Shown: piece after piece, positions 23,552 to 29,580 of the stretch
Numbering within the stretch: the first letter of the stretch is position 1
How the letters are laid out: each line of letters opens with the position of its first letter
Notes under the pieces: generated by a model
What the model saw: only the letters and a program-made list of their open reading frames with translations
Databases searched by the model: none
Told to the model about the DNA's origin: nothing
Position numbers and translations under genes: made by a program
Source of the DNA: a virus
Length of the DNA: 29,580 nt
Virus record (IMG/VR): IMGVR_UViG_3300046542_000377
Location: 1 to 29,580 of that record
Reading direction: 5' to 3' (one strand)

Positions 23552-23699
23552 GGTGTCTGTTCAGTTCATATGGAGTCTGCGAAAAACAGAAACAGACACA
23601 TTAACAGACACCTTGTTTTGGCGCGGGGTAGGCTGGAGGTCTTGAAAATAGTGGAGCGAGTGAAGGGAATCGAACCCTCGTTATCAGCTTGGGAAGCTG
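23552..23699. repeat. Type 2 att-like repeat, copy 1: tRNA-Gly(CCC) 3' fragment plus arm sites
   Basis: Bases 23652-23699 are, on the minus strand, the 3' part of tRNA-Gly(CCC): anticodon arm CAGCTTCCCAAGCTG, T-arm GAGGGTTCGATTCCC and the CCA-ending acceptor end TCGCTCCA. The 5' half is missing, so it is not a functional tRNA. To the left are GGTGTCTGTT (23552), AACAGACAC (23591) and AACAGACACC (23603), spaced like integrase arm sites. The arrangement recurs at 26664-26810 with 47 of 48 tRNA bases identical. This is the mark of integration into a tRNA-Gly gene. Confidence 0.82.
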
Positions 23700-23855
23700 G
23701 CAACGAGGTGGCGATACAGCCGCGCAAAATCTAAGTAAGGATAATCAAATATTGAGGTGCCAGTCGAGGTTGCAGGCCTAGCCGTTCGGAGAGGGTTCAA
23801 CCGGATATGAGGAGTAGAATCGATACGTTTAAAAGTGAATGGCAGGCAAGCGCAG

Positions 23856-24722
23856 CTAGAGGGTGGCTTTAACTGCGCGTGTTAATTGGCGAGCAACTTC
23901 TTCTACGCCGAGACTCGCGGACAGACCAACCTTGTCGGCTAGTCGAGGGCTGTACTTATAGATATCGTGGATTCCGACGTCAAGCCATACAGGCAGTATG
24001 ACATTTTGCTTTTCGATGATTTCCCTAGTATATATTGAATCGAACTCTGCTTTGCCCCAGCCTTCATTGGAAAGAAAGTGTGGAGAAAGTATCACAATAC
24101 ATTTTTTTGTTTCGCGGAGCCCTCTCTCGATGTTGGCTCTAAGGCTATCACCAACTTTCAGTGAGTACTCGTCATACCAGACGGTGCAATGGTTCATTGA
24201 TAGCTGAGTTGCGAGAGCTCTTACAAAACCATCCTTATCCCGAGAGTCATGTGAAATAAATGCAAGAGGTTTTTCACTCTCGGAGCGCTTTTTGGAGTAT
24301 TCTCGGTCTCGAATTGATAGAAAATACCCGTGAGCCAGGCCTTCTTTTACGAGTGCTGTGCGAATATCTGGTGTCAGATCGGCGTCGAGATAGAGGTGGA
24401 CTCGCTTGGTAAATTGAAGTGTCGAACTAGATAATCGTTCAGAGTAATCTAACTCTCCTATATCTACTAGAACACCGTCGCCTTCCGGTCCGATACGACA
24501 ATTTTCAACGTTAGGTGAGCGGAAAATAGCGTTCAAACATTGTGATAAATCTGACGTAGTCGGGATGTAGATATACCAGTACTTAGCATTAGCCTCAAAA
24601 TCATATGCGACCTTCCCAATAATGTCGGCCGCAGTCTCACCTGTGCGCGTCTGTATAGTCCAGTTTGTATTAACAGTAAAAATTTTTGCGTCTACATCGA
24701 AATACTCACGAATCGTTGCCAT
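23856..24722 (-). CDS. TIR-domain protein, probable NAD-cleaving defence effector
   Basis: This 288-residue protein has a C-terminal TIR domain (about 152-250): LAFISHDSRDKDGFVRALA opens strand A and box 1, WYDEYSLKVGDSLRANIERG is the BB-loop region, CIVILSPHFLSNEGW follows, and Glu226 in GWGKAEF is the position of the catalytic glutamate in NAD-hydrolysing TIRs. The N-terminal 150 residues are not recognised and may sense the trigger. GGAAAATC precedes the ATG. The DUF3825 gene lies 104 bases upstream on the same strand, so they may form one operon. NADase activity and defence are inferred from the family. Confidence 0.85.
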   Translation of the reverse strand: MATIREYFDVDAKIFTVNTNWTIQTRTGETAADIIGKVAYDFEANAKYWYIYIPTTSDLSQCLNAIFRSPNVENCRIGPEGDGVLVDIGELDYSERLSSSTLQFTKRVHLYLDADLTPDIRTALVKEGLAHGYFLSIRDREYSKKRSESEKPLAFISHDSRDKDGFVRALATQLSMNHCTVWYDEYSLKVGDSLRANIERGLRETKKCIVILSPHFLSNEGWGKAEFDSIYTREIIEKQNVILPVWLDVGIHDIYKYSPRLADKVGLSASLGVEEVARQLTRAVKATL

Positions 24723-24826
24723 GGATGATTTTCCTATCAGGAGCGTTATATTCAGGGTGGTGAGCCTATGCTGCTGGTGGACAATTGGTTGGCGTTATCC
24801 CTATTCTGAGGTCCGCCTCCATCAGT

Positions 24827-25597
24827 TCACGGCTTTAGCCAGTCCTTGTCTGGTTTTGCCAGCAAGCGAGCGTTGTTGTATGCCATGTCTAGAGTTAAAC
24901 ATGTTGCAGCTCTATAAAACAAACCATGATCTTCGACAATGATTGCTAAGTCAGCTTGGGTTGGGGATGAAATGCAGAGTGGGAGCATTAGCTGCACACG
25001 TCCTGAATAATATTGCGGAACTGCTGTTTTGTAATTTCTTTTGACTCTTTCTTTTGCGTTGTCAATGGCCCCTTTCAGAAAAGTTTGCAGCGCAAAGTCG
25101 TCCATGGCGTTAAATGGTGCGGGGAAACGAGTTTTGTTATCGCTGACAATATGCTCAACATTGACTCTTAGTTCTTTGTTGCAGTCGAGTACGAGGGCGG
25201 AGGGGTTTGTAAAATAGCTCGCTAGTTCGGGTAGCTCTGAGAAGGCAGTTAGAATTTGCTCTCCACGGCGTACAAACCTTAAAAAATGCCATGGCTGACG
25301 ATCAGGAATAGTGTTTCTATCGAATAAGGCGTAGATCGGCTCTTGCGATGGTGTAACTAGTCCTGTATTGAAAGTTGAGTATTCATCGTTGTCAGATCTC
25401 GATATTTTTCCTTCCTCAGTTAGTCGTTTGTATGTGTGTTTAAGGTAGTTTGAAAGTACAGGTTTGTATTGGCTTGTTGGATTGTTTTGATAGTCCCAGA
25501 TTTCATGCTCGCTAAGTGCTGATAGGCTGTCGAGCATTTGTTGAGTGTTAGGGATGTAAGAGAATTCGTAAAGATCTTCCGGCCATACTGTGGTCAT
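24827..25597 (-). CDS. DUF3825 family protein, paired with the TIR gene
   Basis: This 256-residue protein matches the DUF3825 pattern as I know it: STFNTGLVTPSQEPIYALFD in the first half, NVEHIVSDNKTRFPAPFN centrally, FLKGAIDNAKERVKRNYKTA, PQYYSGRVQLMLPLCI and the end LDMAYNNARLLAKPDKDWL. The biochemical role of this family is not established. AGGGAAATACG is the ribosome binding site. Sharing strand, AT-rich composition and integration unit with the TIR gene suggests they entered together. No membrane helix or signal peptide is present. Confidence 0.72.
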   Translation of the reverse strand: MTTVWPEDLYEFSYIPNTQQMLDSLSALSEHEIWDYQNNPTSQYKPVLSNYLKHTYKRLTEEGKISRSDNDEYSTFNTGLVTPSQEPIYALFDRNTIPDRQPWHFLRFVRRGEQILTAFSELPELASYFTNPSALVLDCNKELRVNVEHIVSDNKTRFPAPFNAMDDFALQTFLKGAIDNAKERVKRNYKTAVPQYYSGRVQLMLPLCISSPTQADLAIIVEDHGLFYRAATCLTLDMAYNNARLLAKPDKDWLKP

Positions 25598-25704
25598 CGT
25601 ATTTCCCTATGTTGTTACTGTTGTTTTAAACGCGGGTTAGTTTAGGTTCTTCAGGTTCTATTTTTCATTGTTTCCAGCAAAACTGTGTGGGGCGGCTGGG
25701 GCCG

Positions 25705-25920
25705 TTAGCTAAAGTCTAATCCTTTAAGGCGAGCTAAGCCTTGTTTAATATGACCTGCGTTTTCACCGATTGTGCAGAGTGCCGCACGCACGTTCTCGCC
25801 CACTTCGGTAGCGTTTTCCCGCTCAGCACACAATGTTAGCTCCATCGCAGCCGCTTCCAGCGCTAGTTGATTTTGATAAATCCTTTCAAGTACGTCCACC
25901 AATGAATATTCGCTCGCCAT
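25705..25920 (-). CDS. 71-residue helical protein, copy B (part of a shortened type 1 repeat)
   Basis: This is a full-length relative of the copy at 21430: YSLVDVLERIYQNQLALEAA, MELTLCAERENATEVGEN and AGHIKQGLARLKGLD. The identity is high across the whole length, and the similarity continues about 45 bases past the start (25921-25967, including GCATAGCAGCG) before it ends, so the TAGGGCA arm region is missing here. GGAG lies before the ATG. The protein is intact while copy C is broken, so the family may be under selection. Function unknown. Confidence 0.72.
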   Translation of the reverse strand: MASEYSLVDVLERIYQNQLALEAAAMELTLCAERENATEVGENVRAALCTIGENAGHIKQGLARLKGLDFS

Positions 25921-26150
25921 GGTTACCCGACTCCATTCGAAAGATCTACAGCATAGCAGCGACAGTGTTCGGGAGTGGAGCCGAAAACGCTTGCTTAAAA
26001 TTTGCTACGGCGGGTGATGAAGGGCCTAGATCTAACGACGCGTGATGCGTCACGGTACTAAATTGGTACGGGGCTTTTAGAGTAGTTCTTTGGGCCTTTA
26101 TTTCCGGGGGCGGTGCTAGTAGTTAGTCCAATCCATCATGAGCATGGACG

Positions 26151-26460
26151 TCAATCCGGAAGGCCGCCAACGATAGCCAGGGTGATACCCAGCTTGGATG
26201 CACTACCGTCAATTGTTGCTTGGCGATCAGCTTCGGTTTCTTCTTCTGTAGCTACAAAATGGCCACCGTCAATGGACGGACTGGCTTCGAAGCCATTCGG
26301 CGAGGCCCACGCGCACCAACGGTCGGAAAGTGAGCAATACGCCCGCAATAGTAAGGATTGCTCCTGAACGCCCAAACCAATGCCACTGATTTGACCAAAG
26401 GCTAGCAGCGGCCGACGCCAGCACAATCAGCGCGCTGGCGGCAAAAAGGAATTCAATATT
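26151..26460 (-). pseudogene. Frameshifted remnant of a small membrane protein
   Basis: On the minus strand one frame reads EFLFAASALIVLASAAASLW and GAILTIAGVLLTFRPLVRVG, two clear membrane helices, up to a stop near 26270. The adjacent frame continues SIDGGHFVATEEETEADRQA and GSASKLGITLAIVGG. Joined, they give one membrane protein with a frameshift in the middle and both ends missing. The rest of 25968-26150 shows no gene. Confidence 0.6.
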
Positions 26461-26484
26461 TTAGAATAGTCGTCTCATTTGATG

Positions 26485-26531
26485 AGGCATCGCGTGATGC
26501 CTAACGTTGATTTAATTCCGGCTTCAGCCGG
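26485..26531. other. Two small hairpins in a gene-free stretch
   Basis: AGGCATC-GCGT-GATGCCT (26485-26502) and CCGGCT-TC-AGCCGG (26518-26531) are back to back in 26461-26663, where no gene is seen. They may be the transcription end for whatever lay upstream; no T-run follows, so this is uncertain. Confidence 0.35.
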
Positions 26532-26663
26532 TTCCAGTGAGCGTAGTGAACGACTACAGCACAAGACGGATGATGAGTAGAGCTATCGGGTTTGATCGAT
26601 TGTGAGCGGGGATGGGGCGGCACGGCGGGAATGATTCGAAAGGCTGCGCATCTTCGAACTGTA

Positions 26664-26810
26664 GGTGTCTGTTTCTATCCGTTCTGAATCTGAGAAAGCC
26701 AGAAACAGATACCTTAACAGACACCTGGTTGACGCGGGGTAGGCTGAAGGCCTTGAAAATAGTGGAGCGGGTGAAGGGAATCGAACCCTCGTTATCAGCT
26801 TGGGAAGCTG
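26664..26810. repeat. Type 2 att-like repeat, copy 2: tRNA-Gly(CCC) 3' fragment plus arm sites
   Basis: Bases 26763-26810 repeat the tRNA-Gly(CCC) 3' fragment seen at 23652 with one difference. GGTGTCTGTT (26664), AACAGATAC (26704) and AACAGACACC (26716) are the arm-like sites. The two copies bracket 3.1 kb that holds the TIR and DUF3825 genes. The sequence right of 26810 is not the tRNA 5' half, so a complete tRNA must lie elsewhere, probably to the right. Confidence 0.82.
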
Positions 26811-27030
26811 AGAGCGGACCCCCTTTATTTGTCACTGCTAAGTCTGCAAATGTATGATAAGTGTAGGGTAATATGAGGTGTGTCATTGGCGCGTAATGCG
26901 CCTGTGAGGCAAATAGAAAACACGAGATTGACTGGTCAAAAATGCCCCTCAAGGACGCGCGAAGAAATTTGCAAAGTTAAAGCCAGGGGCTGGCATTTAT
27001 AAAGAACCGTGAGAAGCAATTGGAGATGAC

Positions 27031-27861
27031 ATGGCGGAGGATGATGGCGTGCTGAAAGGGGTGCAAAACGGAGTAACTGTTATTGCTGAGATTATGAAGG
27101 CCGCCGGAGATAACTCTGAGGTAAAGGAAGCGGGTAGAAATCTAGGGCAGGCAGCTTTGACTCTCACGAAATCAATAAATGTTGTGTTGCTCCCACTAGC
27201 AGCGATGAATTTTGGTGTAGAAAAAGCACGACGTTATTTCGAGAATGATTTTGAGGAAGATGTTGCAAAAAAGATGGCTGCGATTCCAATTGATAAATTA
27301 GTAGAGCCGAATGCGTCGCTTGCCGGGCCGGCATTGCAGGGTTTAGCATTCAGCTTTGAGGAAGCTGATCTAAAGGAGATGTATCTAAATTTACTATCCA
27401 CAGCAATGGACTCTCGGGTTTCCTCTAAGGCTCACCCTGCCTTTGTTGAAGTAATTAAACAAATTACTGCCTCGGAAGCCGAACACCTTAAAACCATTTT
27501 TTCTGTTCCCGACAATTTTCCGGTTTGCCAAGTTCGCAGAGCGGTTGAAGGCGGGTATCAGACATTATATATGCATCTTATGGATAACGTTGATCTTAAG
27601 AGTGGCCAGCCAATAGTTGACGAGGACTTGCCGGCCTTGGTCGATAACTGGATTCGTCTTGGCTTGGTTGTAGTTGATTACAGTAGAGCTATATCGAAGG
27701 CTGGGGCTTATGATTGGGCGAAAGAACGACCCGAGTTCCAAGTTCTACAGATTGGATTTAAAGACGCTATTTTCCTAGAAAACGGTATATTACACGTTAC
27801 GTCCTTCGGCTCGAACTTTGCCAGGGCGGTAGGATTGCATCATTCGTACTTATTAAAGTGA
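27031..27861 (+). CDS. Abi-alpha (DUF4393) family protein
   Basis: This 276-residue protein shows the Abi-alpha pattern: an N-terminal helical part, ARRYFENDFEEDVAKKMAAI, PNASLAGPALQGLAFSFEEA, LKEMYLNLLSTAMDSRV and HPAFVEVIKQITASEAEHL. Members are associated with abortive infection, where an infected cell stops growing, but the mechanism is not known. TTGGAGATGAC gives a good ribosome binding site. It is a lone + strand gene between a tRNA-Gly fragment and a type 1 repeat, with no partner gene. The 220 bases upstream (26811-27030) hold its promoter region but no consensus promoter is obvious. Confidence 0.83.
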   Translation: MAEDDGVLKGVQNGVTVIAEIMKAAGDNSEVKEAGRNLGQAALTLTKSINVVLLPLAAMNFGVEKARRYFENDFEEDVAKKMAAIPIDKLVEPNASLAGPALQGLAFSFEEADLKEMYLNLLSTAMDSRVSSKAHPAFVEVIKQITASEAEHLKTIFSVPDNFPVCQVRRAVEGGYQTLYMHLMDNVDLKSGQPIVDEDLPALVDNWIRLGLVVVDYSRAISKAGAYDWAKERPEFQVLQIGFKDAIFLENGILHVTSFGSNFARAVGLHHSYLLK

Positions 27862-28018
27862 CCTTTCGAATGAGCTGAAGACAATTGGCTGATTGCGAAT
27901 TTGCATTTTTGTTAAGCCTAGCTTGCGTTCACCCCAGATGGGTGGTCGCTTTGTAGCCGAAAAACGGTCCATCATGAGATTTAATATAGGCAATCGATAG
28001 GCTCTCCGGGAGGCGAGC

Positions 28019-28441
28019 ATGAAGTCGCCTCGAATGTGATGCCTAGCGGAGATCCGCCCCCCATGAGCCGAGACAGGCCTTGATTGATATGACCAGAGTT
28101 TTCACCAAACGCCTCCAGTACACCGCGAATACCACCTACCTACGTCTGCTGAGCTGCGCTGTTCCACCCAAAGCGTCAGTTCCATTATCGCCGCCTCCAA
28201 GGCGAGCTAATTGTGGCAAATCCTTTCCAGCACATCGGATAGTGAGTATTCATTTGGAATGGGTCGACTCCTTTCGAGAAATCCCAAGCATAGCAGCGGT
28301 AGTGATGAAGATGGTTTAGGGCAAAATGAGGGCACATTAAGGGTCGCTACGGACCGCAGGACGCCACGATTCGAAGACGAAAGCGCCGCAATTTCCGGCC
28401 TTAAGCGGCCTACAAGGATGCTAGAAGGGATTCGAATCCCT
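28019..28441. repeat. Type 1 repeat, copy C
   Basis: About 423 bp matching 21406-21830. It holds a broken copy of the 71-residue gene, then TAGGGCA at 28317 and TGAGGGCA at 28327 with the same spacing as copy A, and ends in the 16-bp palindrome AGGGATTCGAATCCCT, which resembles but does not exactly fit a tRNA T-arm. It marks another probable att remnant. Confidence 0.65.
28065..28260 (-). pseudogene. 71-residue helical protein, copy C, degenerate
   Basis: The frame reads NEYSLSDVLERICHN, then TAG where copies A and B have CAG (Gln), then LALEAAIMELTLWVEQRSSADVG. A small indel then shifts frame before the IRGVLEAFGENSGHINQGLSRL part. The start codon is ATT rather than ATG. So three independent lesions inactivate it, in contrast to copies A and B. 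Confidence 0.8.
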
Positions 28442-28610
28442 ACCCATGCCTCTCTCACACAACGTCGTATCGCAATGACCGCATTCGACTGTGGATTCAA
28501 CCGTTCGCGCAAGGTCCTACCTAATAGGTCAAAAGCAGTTCCTAGCTTGTTCAGTTGCCCTCCTCAATCAGCCAACGTTCATGCCCATCTTCGGCGAATA
28601 CAACAATCTT

Positions 28611-28639
28611 TTGACAAAGGGGATAATAAGAGATATAGA
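28611..28639 (+). promoter_or_regulatory. Near-consensus sigma-70 promoter
   Basis: TTGACA at 28611 and TATAGA at 28634 are 17 bases apart, a near-perfect vegetative promoter. Transcription would begin near 28646, about 20 bases before the ATG of the gene at 28667. No operator-like repeat overlaps it, so constitutive expression is likely. Confidence 0.78.
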
Positions 28640-28666
28640 AACTGAGGCAGCCAGTGGAATATCAGA

Positions 28667-29580
28667 ATGAAAAATCAGTTGTTAGTGAGATCTTTGTTAG
28701 TCGATCCGGTCACAAAAAAATATATCAAGGCAGTGGATGAACAGGATTTTTCTGACTTCGTTCAATTGTTGACAAAGCGAAACCAAGATTCAAAATTTGA
28801 GGTTTTTGATTTCTCATTAGTTATTGAAGCTTTTCATGGGCAGCTTGACGAACGGCTAAAGTACAGAGAGAGCACAGAGGTCTCTGTAAAGAGAAATAAC
28901 GTATTTAATGGCTGGAAAAGGATACGATGCATTAGGAATGAGGGGCTTCTAAACAGCGCAGTGGTGAAAAATTGTTCGGAGGCGGAAGATGCATTGAACT
29001 GGATGCATACTCGGCTACCAAAATTAAAATCCGATTTCTCATATGCTCCAGGTTATGACTATAGGACTGGGAAAGATGAGAAAGCGGCCGCTCTCCTGGT
29101 GCTTTCTGGCGAGATAGAAGCATTTATAGAGGTGCTGCTGTGTAGCATACACTCAATGCTCCTGGTTGATCCTGGCTATTTTAGAGGCGAGGATGTGTAT
29201 ATAGGGCATTGCCGGACTGTCAGAGGACTTTTGATTGAGGCTTTGTGCAAGGAGCTAGGCTATCGCAATGGGGAATTTGACTGGAATAGCGCTATTCATC
29301 AATGTGCTATGGAACCGGAAAGGGTCGGCATGGATGCTGACGCGCTTCTATCGCAGGTTAGGTCAGACAAGTGCCGTGAAGATATTGTACATAACTTAGT
29401 TAACTTGGAAAGTATAGGGGCGTTCGACGACGATACTAGAGGATATGTCGTTAAATGGCCTGCCACGCCTTCGCGCATAATTGAAGGCATAAAGGTTATA
29501 TCTAGGTTGCTGCAAGAGATGGATTCGATTTTTGACTTTTTGAGCAATCTCAGCTCTAGTGAGTTTAAATATGGTGCCAA
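28667..29580 (+). CDS. Unrecognised AT-rich protein, C-terminus cut by the window edge
   Basis: From ATG 28667 the frame is open for 304 codons to the end of the window without a stop, so the protein is longer than what is seen. It begins MKNQLLVRSLLVDPVTKKYI and is soluble and mostly helical. It includes FSLVIEAFHGQLDERLKYRE, WMHTRLPKLKSDFSYAPGYD and KCREDIVHNLVNLESIGAF. I do not recognise a family; no nuclease, HTH, TIR or membrane signature is visible. The strong promoter immediately upstream and low GC match the neighbouring cargo genes, so it is probably another accessory, possibly defensive, gene. Confidence 0.72.
   Translation, partial: MKNQLLVRSLLVDPVTKKYIKAVDEQDFSDFVQLLTKRNQDSKFEVFDFSLVIEAFHGQLDERLKYRESTEVSVKRNNVFNGWKRIRCIRNEGLLNSAVVKNCSEAEDALNWMHTRLPKLKSDFSYAPGYDYRTGKDEKAAALLVLSGEIEAFIEVLLCSIHSMLLVDPGYFRGEDVYIGHCRTVRGLLIEALCKELGYRNGEFDWNSAIHQCAMEPERVGMDADALLSQVRSDKCREDIVHNLVNLESIGAFDDDTRGYVVKWPATPSRIIEGIKVISRLLQEMDSIFDFLSNLSSSEFKYGA

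Noticed and set aside
23534-23734. 66-residue + strand open frame containing KGIEPSLSAWEA
   Set aside because: It is the antisense reading of the tRNA-Gly(CCC) fragment, a well-known spurious translation; codons upstream are non-coding repeat.
26612-26857. 81-residue + strand open frame containing KGIEPSLSAWEA
   Set aside because: Same artefact at the second tRNA-Gly fragment.
28422-28445. AGGGATTCGAATCCCT as a tRNA T-arm
   Set aside because: The pairing leaves one base too many for a normal seven-base loop, and no acceptor end or CCA follows; treated only as a palindrome in the repeat.
28211-28645. 144-residue + strand open frame
   Set aside because: Runs through the type 1 repeat antisense to the broken 71-residue gene, without domain features.

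Overview
The window is high-GC phage DNA followed by a lower-GC accessory region. It fits a Pseudomonas, most likely of the fluorescens group. The supports are the prophage gene types, a LexA-box style typical of pseudomonads, and fragments of a Pseudomonas-type tRNA-Gly(CCC) gene. No complete tRNA, rRNA, CRISPR array or integrase is visible. The species call is inference.

Positions 1-19312 hold the late region of a contractile-tailed prophage, all on the + strand. The head module is lambda-like: terminase large subunit (cut by the window edge), gpW-like connector, portal, ClpP-like prohead protease, gpD-like decoration protein, gpE-like major capsid protein, FII-like joining protein, gpZ-like protein and a tail terminator candidate. 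The tail module is P2-like: V, an unknown small gene, W, J, I, tail fibre and its chaperone, sheath, tube, E with an overlapping +1-frame extension, tape measure, U, X and D. The lysis module is a GH19 endolysin with Rz and a nested Rz1. Genes mostly overlap by a few bases. The exceptions are five junctions where an intrinsic-terminator hairpin sits directly before the next ribosome binding site.

Positions 19314-21390 are the prophage right edge: an AT-rich membrane protein gene on the opposite strand, a D12-class adenine methyltransferase with a LexA-type box just upstream, and an unrecognised 166-residue protein.

Positions 21400-29580 look like a layered integration hotspot. Two kinds of att-like repeat alternate. 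Type 1 is about 425 bp, carries a 71-residue gene and has TAGGGCA direct repeats; it occurs at 21.4 kb and 28.0 kb, with a shorter copy at 25.7 kb. Type 2 is the 3' 48 bp of tRNA-Gly(CCC) next to AACAGACACC repeats; it occurs at 23.6 and 26.7 kb. Between the repeats are single genes or pairs with defence-like character: a DUF2971 protein, an amber-interrupted HTH regulator with its own LexA box, a DUF3825 + TIR pair, an Abi-alpha (DUF4393) protein, and an unknown gene running off the right edge behind a near-consensus promoter. The simplest reading is serial site-specific integration that left a stack of small defence cargo cassettes beside the prophage. This is inference from sequence layout; family names are recognition by eye.
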